From Chitinophagaceae bacterium (GTDB lineage: Bacteria; Bacteroidota; Bacteroidia; Chitinophagales; Chitinophagaceae): a stretch of 64,000 nt of DNA. The DNA lies in contig JAEUVJ010000036.1 of the NCBI GenBank assembly GCA_016787085.1, positions 1 through 64,000 of the forward strand, in the 5' to 3' direction. The position numbers and the translations under genes were made by a program. Below, in pieces: positions 45,289-54,777 of the stretch. The notes beneath the pieces were generated by a model. The model was not told where the DNA came from. It was given only the letters and a program-made list of their open reading frames with translations, and did no database searches. Positions within the stretch are counted from its first letter, which is position 1. The number at the start of each line of letters is the position of its first letter.

Positions 45289-46011
45289 TCAATCCACCTT
45301 TTTGATATTGCCTGCCCCGCTTTTATTCTCGTGTACTGAAGGGCTTCCTTTGTACCGGATATCGCTGGCGCCACTGGCTTCGGCATCGAGTTTTACACTG
45401 GCAGACACATCGGCATTGCTGGCTCCGCTTACGTCCACATCCGCATTCTCAGATAACAGGTCAAAACATTTGGCGTGAGAAGCGCCTCCTCCTTTGATAA
45501 AAAGATCTCTTGTTTTTCCGCGCAGGGTAATATTACTGGCTCCGCTCATATCGGCTGTCACTTTCGGCGTTTCCACATCCAGCTCCAACCCACTGGCTCC
45601 ACTGACACGCACATCCAATCCATCAGGTGAACTTAGCGTGCCTTCTCCCTTTACCTGGCAGGCGCCGGAGGCTTCTACGCTTTTGAAAACCGGGGCGCTG
45701 ACGTACACTTTTATCTTTCCGGTCGCATCAAGGCTTGTATTATCTTCCTGTTTGATATACAAGGTGCCTTTATCCTCTCCCACTATAATATACTGCTGCA
45801 GGTTCTCATCCGTTTCCACTTTCACCGAAAAAAAAGAATCCTGTTTTATGTACAGGTGAATAGCACTGCTGACATCAACCGCATCAAAGTTGGAGATACT
45901 CCGTGGCTGGCTGACCACATGACCATTTCCATCAATTCTCTTTCCATGGAAATAATGACAAGAGCTTAACGTGAGGACTGAAAAAGCCAGGATAGCAAAA
46001 AAAAGTTTCAT
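45289..46011 (-). CDS. Head-GIN domain lipoprotein (DUF2807)
   Basis: A 240-residue lipoprotein (lipobox LSSC in MKLFFAILAFSVLTLSSC). After SISNFDAVDVSSAIHLYI, the entry motif of head-GIN domains, it is a regular right-handed beta-helix-like repeat around the unit (V/S)SGAS: EASGACQVKG, VSGASGLEL, MSGASNITL, VSGASNADV, ASGASDIRYKG. Such domains are common surface or periplasmic proteins of Bacteroidota with unproven, possibly adhesive, roles. A GATATTTG element (46038-46031, minus) is a near-consensus -7 box. Confidence 0.88.
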   Translation of the reverse strand: MKLFFAILAFSVLTLSSCHYFHGKRIDGNGHVVSQPRSISNFDAVDVSSAIHLYIKQDSFFSVKVETDENLQQYIIVGEDKGTLYIKQEDNTSLDATGKIKVYVSAPVFKSVEASGACQVKGEGTLSSPDGLDVRVSGASGLELDVETPKVTADMSGASNITLRGKTRDLFIKGGGASHAKCFDLLSENADVDVSGASNADVSASVKLDAEASGASDIRYKGSPSVHENKSGAGNIKKVD

Positions 46012-46154
46012 GTGTTTGGTTTTATGATAGCAAATATCCGGTAGTTCCGGTCATTTCACATTTTGACGCTGTAACATGATTACTGGTTACAGTTTCACCG
46101 GGGAAATTCACAACAACCGGGCAAAACACCCAAACTGTTTATCTTCGCAGCATC

Positions 46155-47690
46155 ATGACAGAAAAGATCCTGATCCTCGATTTCGGCTCTCAATATACCC
46201 AACTGATAGCCAGGGCTGTACGTGAAGCCAACGTATATTGCGAGATCATTCCCTACCATAAAAGATTTGAATTTGAACCGGGTTTGAAGGGCATTATTCT
46301 TTCCGGCTCTCCTTTTTCTGTCAATGAGGAAAAAGCTCCGGATGTCAACGTTGAAGAATTCATCAGCAAGGTGCCGGTACTTGGCGTGTGCTACGGAGCC
46401 CAGTTAACAGCGAAACGTTTTGGAGGTGTTGTAGCCAAAAGCAATAAACGGGAATATGGAAGGGCCATATTGCAAAGAGCCAAAGATGATTTGTTATTAA
46501 AAAATGTGTCTCAGCAAAGCCAGGTCTGGATGAGCCATGCCGACACCATTCTCGAGTTGCCGAAAGGGTTTGAATTGCTGGCCACCACAGAAAGTATTCC
46601 TGTAGCAGCATTCAAAAAGAACGGAACAGAAGCAAAACCACTATATGGTGTACAGTTCCATCCTGAAGTGTATCATTCAACAGAAGGAAAAAAGATCCTG
46701 CATAATTTCTTAGTGAATATCTGTGGTTGTTCGCAGGACTGGACAGCGGCTCACTTTATTACAGATACTGTCGAAGCATTAAAAAAACAGATCGGCGACC
46801 GCAAAGTTATCATGGCCCTGAGTGGTGGAGTAGATTCAACAGTGGCCGCTACTTTAATCCATAAAGCCATTGGCGATAACCTATATGGTATTTTTGTGGA
46901 CAATGGTGTGCTCCGCAAAAATGAATTCAATGATGTACTGATCACGTATGCCAAACTGGGATTGAATGTAAAGGGAGTAGATGCCAAAGAACGTTTCTAC
47001 CAGGAGCTCGCCGGCAAAACTGATCCGGAAACCAAACGAAAGATCATCGGCCGCCTGTTCATTGAAACCTTCCAGGACGAAGCCAGGCATATTGACGGTA
47101 TCGAAATGCTTGGGCAAGGCACTATCTATCCCGACGTGATCGAAAGTGTTTCGGTGCACGGCCCGTCAGTCACTATTAAATCACATCATAACGTAGGTGG
47201 TCTGCCGGAAAAAATGCATCTTGAACTGGTAGAACCTTTGCGTTTTTTATTTAAAGATGAAGTAAGAAAAGTAGGGCGTGAGTTAGCCATTCCTCCGGAG
47301 ATGATTGATCGCCATCCTTTTCCCGGCCCAGGGCTGGCTATCCGCATCCTGGGCGACATTACAGAAGAAAAGGTACAGTTGTTGCAGGAAGCTGACCATA
47401 TCTATATCAATGCATTAAAGGATAACCACCTTTATGCAACGGTATGGCAGGCCGGTACCATCTTACTGCCGGTCAAAAGTGTTGGTGTCATGGGCGATGA
47501 AAGGACCTACGAATTCACTGTAGCATTGAGAGCGGTGACCAGTGTAGATGGCATGACGGCTGACTGGGCCCATTTGCCCTATGATTTCCTGGCAAATGTT
47601 TCCAATGAGATCATCAATAATGTAAGAGGGATCAACCGGGTGGTATATGATATCAGCAGCAAACCACCCGCCACAATAGAATGGGAGTAA
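46155..47690 (+). CDS. guaA: GMP synthase (glutamine-hydrolysing)
   Basis: Converts XMP to GMP with glutamine and ATP. The 511 residues comprise a class I glutamine amidotransferase domain ([20 protein letters not shown]; catalytic Cys79 in GVCYGAQ; VQFHPEV), the ATP pyrophosphatase domain (PP-loop SGGVDSTVA from residue 223, [23 protein letters not shown]) and the dimerisation domain ending [20 protein letters not shown] (46140-46147) lies 7 bases before the ATG as a variant -7 element. It is followed immediately by an exported binding-protein-like gene. Confidence 0.97.
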   Translation: MTEKILILDFGSQYTQLIARAVREANVYCEIIPYHKRFEFEPGLKGIILSGSPFSVNEEKAPDVNVEEFISKVPVLGVCYGAQLTAKRFGGVVAKSNKREYGRAILQRAKDDLLLKNVSQQSQVWMSHADTILELPKGFELLATTESIPVAAFKKNGTEAKPLYGVQFHPEVYHSTEGKKILHNFLVNICGCSQDWTAAHFITDTVEALKKQIGDRKVIMALSGGVDSTVAATLIHKAIGDNLYGIFVDNGVLRKNEFNDVLITYAKLGLNVKGVDAKERFYQELAGKTDPETKRKIIGRLFIETFQDEARHIDGIEMLGQGTIYPDVIESVSVHGPSVTIKSHHNVGGLPEKMHLELVEPLRFLFKDEVRKVGRELAIPPEMIDRHPFPGPGLAIRILGDITEEKVQLLQEADHIYINALKDNHLYATVWQAGTILLPVKSVGVMGDERTYEFTVALRAVTSVDGMTADWAHLPYDFLANVSNEIINNVRGINRVVYDISSKPPATIEWE

Positions 47691-47716
47691 TGAGCTACCG
47701 GACAAATTGTAAAAAC

Positions 47717-48907
47717 ATGAAGAAACTTTTTTTACTGATATGCGTATGGCTAACAGGCTACTGTGCTGTTTTTGCACAAAATGATTCATTACAACCCGCT
47801 CTTCCTTCCAAACACCGGATCTCCATCTTTGTCCCTTTGTATCTTGACTCTGCCTTTAACGGTACTGACGAATACCGCTATGCGAAAAATGTTTTTCCAA
47901 AATTTATCAATCCGGGCCTGGAGTTTTATGAAGGCGCACACATGGCACTGGACTCTATGGCCAAAGAAGGAAAAGAGCTGGAAGTGTTTGTTTATGATAC
48001 CAGATCAGCCAAAGAAACACTGGAGGAACAACTGAACAAACCTGAAGTGAATGAAACGGACCTGATCATTGCATACTGCACCGGCAATGAGGTATGGACA
48101 TTTGCCGATGCAGGCCTGAAGAAGAATATCCCTGTTATCAATACTTCCATCCCGCATGATGGGGGTGCCGCCGCCAATCCTTTTTTTGTGATCATTAACC
48201 CCACCCTGAAAACACAATGTGAAGCGATCTACCGGCATGCACAGAAATACTATTCTATCAATCCTATCGTCATGTTCCGCAAAAAAGGAACTACCGAAGA
48301 TATGATCAAAACCTATTTTGACGATTTCAGTAAAGTAACCATGTCAGTGCCACTGAAAATAAAATATGTGGATCTGCCGGATAGTTTTACCGTAAATCAA
48401 TTGCGGCCACACTTAGATACCGTTCGCCGCACCCTTTGTATAGCCGGCAGCCTGGATGCGAATTTTGGAAGAAGGTTGGCCACCCAGTTAGCTTCGCTGA
48501 ACAAAAAATACCCTGCTGCCGTCATGGGCATGCCTACCTGGGATGCCATTAAAGATTTTACTAAACCAGAGTTCAAGGGCCTTGAGATCACTTACGGTAC
48601 TCCTTTTTACAATGCGAAAACGGATAAGATCAGCCAGTCCATTACCAACCATTTCACCAATATCATGTATGCACGCCCGAGCGATATGGTGTTCCGTGGC
48701 TACGAAGTGACCTGGAAATATGCCAGGCTTTTATTACAATACGGCAAAGACCTCTCTTCAAATCTTGGCAACAAGCAATACAAGGTCTTTACTGATTTTG
48801 ATGTGCAACCTGTATTGAATAAGGTCAATATGTCACTGGATTATTTTGAGAACAAAAAGATCTATTTTCTCAAATGGCAGGACGGGATCATCCGTTCGGT
48901 GAACTAA
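47717..48907 (+). CDS. Exported type I periplasmic-binding-fold protein
   Basis: A 396-residue exported protein. The start at 47717 gives signal peptide MKKLFLLICVWLTGYCAVFA; an earlier in-frame start at 47681 overlaps guaA. The mature part has the Leu/Ile/Val-binding-protein-like fold: RISIFVPLYLDSAF, a GLEFYEGAHMALDSMAKEGKELEVFVYDTRS segment, DLIIAYCTGNEVW, IPVINTSIPHDGG and a second lobe (PAAVMGMPTWDAIKDF). Related Bacteroidota proteins often carry LysM domains, which are absent here. No ABC permease is nearby, so a sensory or wall-associated role is more likely than uptake. Confidence 0.75.
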   Translation: MKKLFLLICVWLTGYCAVFAQNDSLQPALPSKHRISIFVPLYLDSAFNGTDEYRYAKNVFPKFINPGLEFYEGAHMALDSMAKEGKELEVFVYDTRSAKETLEEQLNKPEVNETDLIIAYCTGNEVWTFADAGLKKNIPVINTSIPHDGGAAANPFFVIINPTLKTQCEAIYRHAQKYYSINPIVMFRKKGTTEDMIKTYFDDFSKVTMSVPLKIKYVDLPDSFTVNQLRPHLDTVRRTLCIAGSLDANFGRRLATQLASLNKKYPAAVMGMPTWDAIKDFTKPEFKGLEITYGTPFYNAKTDKISQSITNHFTNIMYARPSDMVFRGYEVTWKYARLLLQYGKDLSSNLGNKQYKVFTDFDVQPVLNKVNMSLDYFENKKIYFLKWQDGIIRSVN

Positions 48908-48947
48908 CATGCGGATCGTTCCGTAATTTCATTCCTTTATTTATTTT

Positions 48948-51452
48948 GTGGATCTGCACCAATCTAAGGGATATGCTATCGTTACCCATTGGCTCTCTTC
49001 AAAGGGGTACCGGCCATTTATTTTCCAGGAGCAGGCCTGGCAGCATATCATTCACGGAAAAAGCGGCCTTGTAAATGCCCCCACCGGCTGCGGCAAAACA
49101 TACTCTGTCTTTCTGGGCGCAGTTATTGATTACATCAACCGGCAGGAAGTAAGTAAAAAAGCCGCTTCACCCGGTCTGCAATTATTATGGATCACACCCC
49201 TGCGTGCCCTTGCCAAAGATATTGGTCGTGCTATGGAAGAAGCGATCGGGGAACTGAACATACCATGGAAGGTGGGCATCAGGAATGGTGATACAGACAC
49301 AGCGGAGAGGGCCCGGCAAAAAAGACAAATGCCCGAAGTGCTGATCATTACCCCCGAAAGCCTGCATCTTTTACTGGCCCAAAAAGGGTATGCAACTATA
49401 TTTCATTCACTGAAAATAATTGCCGTAGATGAATGGCATGAACTGATCGGGAGTAAACGGGGGGTACAGGTGGAGCTGGCGATATCAAGAATAGTCAATA
49501 GTCAATGTTCATTAAGCAATGCCACCGCAGCTGTATGGGGCATCAGTGCTACTATCGGCAATCTTGACGAAGCCAAAGAGGTTTTACTTTCCTCCCTCTC
49601 CTGTTGGACAGGGGTTGGAGGTGATGCAGGTGTGACCGTAAAAGCGAATATGGATAAACTGATCGAAGTAGAATCCATCTTCCCGGATGAAATTGAAAAA
49701 TATCCCTGGGCCGGTCATCTTGGTATCAAGCTGGCCCATAAGCTTATTCCCATTATTGAAGAAAACCGCACTACCCTCATCTTTATCAACACAAGGGGCA
49801 TGAGTGAAACATGGTACCAGACCTTACTGGACATACATCCTGATCTGGCTGGTTCTATTGCTTTGCATCATGGTTCGGTGGACATGGAATTGCGTACCTG
49901 GGTAGAAGAAAACCTTCATACGGGTAAACTAAAAGCCGTTGTATGTACGGCCAGCTTAGATCTTGGTGTTGATTTTCGCCCGGTTGAAACGGTGATACAG
50001 GTTGGCTCACCCAAAGGAGTGGCCAGGTTTTTACAGCGGGCAGGTCGAAGCGGACACCGGCCGGATGCTATCAGCAAAATATATTTTTTACCTACCCACT
50101 CACTCGAACTGGCCGAAGCTGCTGCTTTAAAAAATGCGATCAGGGAAAATATTATTGAAAGCCGGGTACCTATGCTGCTTTGTTATGATGTACTGATCCA
50201 ATACCTGAACACACTGGCCATTTCCGATGGCTTTATTCCCGAAACTATTTTTAAAGAAATAAAACAGACGTATTGTTACCGGTACCTGCAGCCGGAAGAA
50301 TGGGAACAGTTGCTGCATTTTATCAGTGCAGGGGGCAAAGCATTGTACCAGTATGATGATTACAGAAAAACGGAGATCGAAGAAGGTGTATATAAGATCA
50401 AGAGCCGAAAAATCGCCATGCGCCACCGCCTGCATATCGGGACTATTGTCAGCGAGTCTATGATGAAAGTACGTTTCATCAGCGGCGGGTATGTGGGAGT
50501 GATCGAGGAATGGTTCATTTCCAGGTTAGAACCCGGCGATGTATTCACGCTGGCAGGGCGCAACCTGGAATACGTGATGTGCAAGGAGATGACGGCGTAT
50601 GTACGAAAAAGCAATGCCAAAAAATCAAAAGTACCCAGCTGGCAGGGAGGGCGAATGCCCCTTAGTGCAAACCTTGGGAGAAAACTGCGGGAAGCATTGG
50701 ATAGAAGGTCAGAGATAAAAATTCAGAAGTCAAAGCCGGACGATATCGAATTAAAGGTATTGGAGCCATTATTTGAACTACAGGAAAAGGTGTCGCATGT
50801 ACCAAAACAAAACGAACTGCTGATCGAACACATAGAAACGAAAGACGGGTTTCATCTGTTTGTTTATCCTTTTGAAGGAAGATTAGTGCATGAAGCGATG
50901 GCAGCTATCCTTGCGTATCGTATCAGCCGTATCCGGCCGATCACTTTTTCTTTTGCTATGAACGATTACGGTTTTGAATTACTGAGCGACCAACCCATAC
51001 CGGTTGATGACACCAGCGTGTATGATTTATTCTCCCCGGACAACCTGCTGGCGGATATACAGCGAAGCGTAAACTCCACGGAAATGGCCAAACGAAAATT
51101 CAGGGACATTGCCGTCATCGGCGGGCTCATTTTCCAGGGCATGCCAGGCGAGAAAAAAAAAGCAAGACACCTGCAAGCATCCGCCTCTTTGCTGTTCAAC
51201 GTATTCAATGAATACGAGCCGGACAATGTGCTGCTGAAGCAATCCTACCAGGAAGTACTGGACCAGCAAATGGAAGAAGTAAGATTGAGGGATATGCTGC
51301 ACCGGATACAACGATCAAAGATCGTGATCACATTTCCGCAACAGCTCACGCCATTTTGTTTCCCGATCAAAGTGGACAGCATGCGGGAAGACCTTTCTTC
51401 CGAAAGGCTGGAAGACCGTGTTAAGAAGATGCAAGGGAGCCTGGATCAGTAA
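48948..51452 (+). CDS. Lhr-type DExH helicase of the ligase-associated DNA damage response
   Basis: An 834-residue superfamily 2 helicase. It has Walker A NAPTGCGKTYS near residue 43, motif Ib ITPLRALAKD, ITPESLHLLLAQ, DExH box VDEWHELIGSKRG, SAT-type motif GISATIG, motif IV TLIFINTRG, motif VI QRAGRSGHRP and the Lhr winged-helix and C-terminal region. A GTG start at 48948 is used; the next Met is inside the helicase core. PdeM follows at 106 bases, which defines the class. Two low-complexity stretches (49491-49514, 49591-49626) lie inside the coding sequence and look like intergenic repeats. Confidence 0.9.
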   Translation: MDLHQSKGYAIVTHWLSSKGYRPFIFQEQAWQHIIHGKSGLVNAPTGCGKTYSVFLGAVIDYINRQEVSKKAASPGLQLLWITPLRALAKDIGRAMEEAIGELNIPWKVGIRNGDTDTAERARQKRQMPEVLIITPESLHLLLAQKGYATIFHSLKIIAVDEWHELIGSKRGVQVELAISRIVNSQCSLSNATAAVWGISATIGNLDEAKEVLLSSLSCWTGVGGDAGVTVKANMDKLIEVESIFPDEIEKYPWAGHLGIKLAHKLIPIIEENRTTLIFINTRGMSETWYQTLLDIHPDLAGSIALHHGSVDMELRTWVEENLHTGKLKAVVCTASLDLGVDFRPVETVIQVGSPKGVARFLQRAGRSGHRPDAISKIYFLPTHSLELAEAAALKNAIRENIIESRVPMLLCYDVLIQYLNTLAISDGFIPETIFKEIKQTYCYRYLQPEEWEQLLHFISAGGKALYQYDDYRKTEIEEGVYKIKSRKIAMRHRLHIGTIVSESMMKVRFISGGYVGVIEEWFISRLEPGDVFTLAGRNLEYVMCKEMTAYVRKSNAKKSKVPSWQGGRMPLSANLGRKLREALDRRSEIKIQKSKPDDIELKVLEPLFELQEKVSHVPKQNELLIEHIETKDGFHLFVYPFEGRLVHEAMAAILAYRISRIRPITFSFAMNDYGFELLSDQPIPVDDTSVYDLFSPDNLLADIQRSVNSTEMAKRKFRDIAVIGGLIFQGMPGEKKKARHLQASASLLFNVFNEYEPDNVLLKQSYQEVLDQQMEEVRLRDMLHRIQRSKIVITFPQQLTPFCFPIKVDSMREDLSSERLEDRVKKMQGSLDQ
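49591..49626. repeat. Palindromic repeat embedded in frame in the helicase gene
   Basis: The outer arms CCTCC (49591-49595) and GGAGG (49617-49621) enclose CTCCTGT (49598-49604) and ACAGGGG (49608-49614). It encodes LSSLSCWTGVGGDAG. Its G/C-rich palindromic form resembles dispersed intergenic elements. Confidence 0.45.
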
Positions 51453-51542
51453 TGGATGATCGATCCCCATCACCGATAAATCTGCTGAAAATTTTCCGGG
51501 CACATCGGCCCGCTGCCAGGCACTCCTGACTTCGGGCTTTCA

Positions 51543-51550
51543 TACATTTG
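51543..51550 (+). promoter_or_regulatory. -7 promoter element of pdeM
   Basis: TACATTTG is a full match to TAnnTTTG, 7 bases before the ATG at 51558. No clear -33 TTTG is seen. It suggests pdeM has its own promoter besides read-through from the helicase gene. Confidence 0.55.
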
Positions 51551-51557
51551 CAAGCCT

Positions 51558-52226
51558 ATGGCCGGATACTTTTCGCATATAATAAATGATGAGCATTTAG
51601 TGATAAGTGCAGAAAGAACATTGTTCTGGGAAAATGAATCCACCCTTATTGTAGCCGATCTGCATATAGGCAAGACGGGGCATTTCCGGAAAGCAGGAAT
51701 TGGCGTTCCGCAGCAGGTATATAAAGACGATCTCCACCGGTTGCTGGCGCAAATACTTTTTTTCAAAGCAGAAAGATTAGTGATCGCAGGTGATCTTACA
51801 CACAGCCAGGCCAATAAAGAAATGGACCTCTTCCGAAAATGGCGGAAGGACTTTGCCACACTGGATGTTCAGTTAATAAAAGGCAACCATGATATTCTGG
51901 AAGATACATGGTACCGGGACGCAGACATCGTTGTCAGCCATCATCAGCTCCTGCTAAAAAAATTCCTCTTTGTACACGATGTGATGACGGATACAATCGC
52001 TGCACAAAAAGGGCAATACATTTTTTCAGGGCACCTGCATCCGGGCATTGTCCTGAGGGGCCGTGGCCGCCAGGCATTACGGTTTCCCTGTTTTTATTTT
52101 ACAAAGGAATTCTGTGTACTGCCCGCTTTCAGTCGCTTTACCGGCGCTTACCTGGTAGAGCCGAAAAAAGGCGAACAGGTTTTTGCCGTAGTAGAAAAAG
52201 AAATTGTTCCTGTAAAGGGCCGTTAA
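51558..52226 (+). CDS. pdeM: Ligase-associated DNA damage response endonuclease PdeM
   Basis: A 222-residue calcineurin-like metallophosphoesterase. The metal motifs are ADLHIGKTGHFRKAG, GDLTHSQAN, KGNHD, VHDVMTD and SGHLHPG, and HFRKAG is typical of PdeM. In the ligase-associated response the usual four genes are an Lhr-like helicase, an MBL-fold exonuclease, an ATP-dependent ligase and PdeM; only helicase and PdeM occur here. It probably processes damaged DNA ends. Its stop lies 13 bases from the stop of the convergent DUF5916 gene. Confidence 0.92.
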   Translation: MAGYFSHIINDEHLVISAERTLFWENESTLIVADLHIGKTGHFRKAGIGVPQQVYKDDLHRLLAQILFFKAERLVIAGDLTHSQANKEMDLFRKWRKDFATLDVQLIKGNHDILEDTWYRDADIVVSHHQLLLKKFLFVHDVMTDTIAAQKGQYIFSGHLHPGIVLRGRGRQALRFPCFYFTKEFCVLPAFSRFTGAYLVEPKKGEQVFAVVEKEIVPVKGR

Positions 52227-52239
52227 TATTGGTGCGGGA

Positions 52240-54693
52240 TCAGTGTCTCCGTTTTAACTGGCTGTAGTCAAGAAAGTAGATAAAGCGCAGGGTTACTTCG
52301 TTGCCATGGCGCAGGGAAAAAGTTTCGCCCAGATTTTTCATGTAATTCCTGTTCACAATACCACTGACCAGTTCGTCTTCCCCAAGGGCATTTTTATACC
52401 CGAGAATCAGGCGGCTGCCAAGCCGGAAGTCCCAGGTAAAGAATGCATCCAGGTTAAAAACATTAAAATTCTGGTCACTGTTGGGTATAAAAGGACGGTC
52501 AACAGGGTTTCCTTTAGCATCTACATTCGCAAAGCGGTTGTACAATACCTGGCTCCAGTAATGCCGGGCCCGCAAGGTAAGGTTGATACGCGGCGTAAAA
52601 TTATAGATACCTGAAAGTATAGAAGTGACATCTTTAAAATCAACAAATGCAATAATGGGTTCGCCGCCGGCTTCCCGTCCGGCATAGACAATGTAATCAG
52701 TTTCACCTTCATGCCGGTGGCTGAGTTCCAGTGAAAGTTTATTACTGAAGCGATACCGCAAACCACTTTCTGCTATATGATATCTTTTTCCGGGTACCTT
52801 AAAAAAATCAGCCAGCAGCAATTCATAATTAAAAAGGAATTTCTTCCGGCTGTCGGTATTGCCTTCGAGACCAACATACCCGTAGGCAGGCCTTCTTGCA
52901 TAGTCGGCAATGGATCTTCCCAATACAAAATAATCATGCTGGTCAGGCAAATAACCTGCACTGAGTGTTGTTTCCCAGAAATTTTCAAATGTCCAGTATC
53001 CTTCTCCGCGCAAATTGAGCGTATTGAACTTGCCAGGCCGGAATATCCTGCTATAGGTACCTGATACTTCGTATCTGTAATTGAGAAAATTTTTGGTAGG
53101 CGTAAACTGGTTATAGGACAAAACCCATGTGTTGATATTCAGATTGGGCGTATTCAGGTACCCAAGATCGGTTGGGTCATACCTGTCTGACCGCAACACA
53201 TTCTGGACATAAAACTGAACCTTGCCGCTGACTTTGCCCACCCGCAGGGAAGTATTATATCCTTCGTAGGGGCTGGCAGAAAAAACTTTACTGTAATGAA
53301 CATACCCCTTTACGTTAAATACGTTTTTACTGTTAAAGAAACTGAAATCAAGCCCTGAAACGTTGGCATCCCTGGCGTCGCCGTTTCTTAACACATTTGT
53401 ATTGGTAAATGTTATGAATGAACGTCCTTTCAATGCCTGGTCCAGCACAACAATACTGTAATTGGCCAACGGCTCTGTTAGGACCTTTGTTCTGTCACCG
53501 GTTGTTTTATCCCTTATCGTTGCATACATCGGCGCCGTAACTGCATTGAAGATTCCGATACCCAGCTTTTTGGGCGTTCTTCCTGAAAATTTGATCCCGT
53601 TATACAATTGTGTACGGGCCGGATTCTTGATTATTTCAATATTCGGGTCGCCATTGGGCAGTTCGTCAATGGTATAATACCCCGCAGGAATGGCACCGAT
53701 CCTTCGGGAATAGAACAAACCTCCCTTATTGAATATTTCAGTCCCTTCTGTAAAAAAGGGACGATAATCTGCAAACCTCACCTCATACGGTGTAAGGTTA
53801 TTGACGATATTGTCCGAAATTACCTGTCCGAAATCAGGTATCAGGGTAGCATCCAGGGTAAAGCTTTCGTTGATCCCGATCTTGACATCCATACCTCCAC
53901 TGGCAAGCTGTTCGTTTTTGTAGCCGTTGCTTTCCGGCGTACCTCTATAGCCGGAAGAGATATAAGGAGAAAAACTCAGGCGCAAGGGCGGTTTTACATC
54001 CTGCAGGTTTTGCAATAGGCCAAACTGGTTGATAAACCCGTTCACTTTCGGATCCACCGGGCTCCAGAATGTCATCTCATTATTTCTTCTGACCGATCTT
54101 AAAAATTGTAATCCCCAGTCCTGTTGATCTTTTTTGGAAAAACGAAGTGACAGGTAGGGAATGCGCATCTCTACCATCCAGCCATCCGTTGCCATACTTA
54201 CTTTGCTATCCCATACTGCATCCCAGGTTTTATCACCATACTCTCCTTCTTCCAGAACATAATTCGGGCTGAGCCTTGCATCGGTCTGTACATTGGAGCT
54301 GGTGACCAAAAACTGAAAGCCATTCTGATGATCATTATACGTATCTAAGAAAACAGAAAAAAAATCCAGATCCCGTTGCTGTTCTTCATCTCTGGCTGTC
54401 AATTGCTTTCTTATCAGCGAGGGGTCATCATACAGATAGGCGCCGATATAGATGGCGGAGTTATCATAAATGATCTTTACTTCTGTTTTCTGGGATGCCG
54501 GCTGCCCGAAGGAGGGATAATTCTGAATAAACCCGGTAGCCGGTAGTACATTTTGCCATGCGGGATCATTCAGCATCCCGTCAATTTTGGGTGGCTGGCC
54601 GGCTTTAACAGCTTGTATGGATCGGGGCTGGGAAAAAACCTGTCCACAAACCAGTAACAGCAACGGTAAGGTTATAATTTTCTTCAGCAGCAT
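52240..54693 (-). CDS. DUF5916 outer-membrane protein with CBM9-like domain
   Basis: An 817-residue exported protein (signal peptide MLLKKIITLPLLLLVCGQVFSQ). The N-terminal domain (PPKIDGMLNDPAWQNVLPATGFIQNYP, VKIIYDNSAIYIGAYLYDDP) is a CBM9-like sandwich; the remaining 600 residues are the DUF5916 barrel, with ISSGYRGTPES, RADYRPFFTEGTEIFNK-type segments and many aromatic strands ending LRFIYFLDYSQLKRR. Homologues are widespread in Bacteroidota and Gemmatimonadota; function unknown. A full TATATTTG -7 element lies 14 bases before the start codon. Confidence 0.9.
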   Translation of the reverse strand: MLLKKIITLPLLLLVCGQVFSQPRSIQAVKAGQPPKIDGMLNDPAWQNVLPATGFIQNYPSFGQPASQKTEVKIIYDNSAIYIGAYLYDDPSLIRKQLTARDEEQQRDLDFFSVFLDTYNDHQNGFQFLVTSSNVQTDARLSPNYVLEEGEYGDKTWDAVWDSKVSMATDGWMVEMRIPYLSLRFSKKDQQDWGLQFLRSVRRNNEMTFWSPVDPKVNGFINQFGLLQNLQDVKPPLRLSFSPYISSGYRGTPESNGYKNEQLASGGMDVKIGINESFTLDATLIPDFGQVISDNIVNNLTPYEVRFADYRPFFTEGTEIFNKGGLFYSRRIGAIPAGYYTIDELPNGDPNIEIIKNPARTQLYNGIKFSGRTPKKLGIGIFNAVTAPMYATIRDKTTGDRTKVLTEPLANYSIVVLDQALKGRSFITFTNTNVLRNGDARDANVSGLDFSFFNSKNVFNVKGYVHYSKVFSASPYEGYNTSLRVGKVSGKVQFYVQNVLRSDRYDPTDLGYLNTPNLNINTWVLSYNQFTPTKNFLNYRYEVSGTYSRIFRPGKFNTLNLRGEGYWTFENFWETTLSAGYLPDQHDYFVLGRSIADYARRPAYGYVGLEGNTDSRKKFLFNYELLLADFFKVPGKRYHIAESGLRYRFSNKLSLELSHRHEGETDYIVYAGREAGGEPIIAFVDFKDVTSILSGIYNFTPRINLTLRARHYWSQVLYNRFANVDAKGNPVDRPFIPNSDQNFNVFNLDAFFTWDFRLGSRLILGYKNALGEDELVSGIVNRNYMKNLGETFSLRHGNEVTLRFIYFLDYSQLKRRH

Positions 54694-54707
54694 ATCTCGC
54701 AGGCTTA

Positions 54708-54738
54708 CAAATATAAAAGACCACAGCGATGCCGGGAA
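54708..54738 (-). promoter_or_regulatory. Promoter of the DUF5916 gene
   Basis: Minus-strand TTTC (54738-54735), 19 bases, TATATTTG (54715-54708): a full -7 match and a three-of-four -33 match. Confidence 0.65.
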
Positions 54739-54777
54739 AGATGCCCTGAAATATATTTTCCCCCTTTAAAACGGGGG

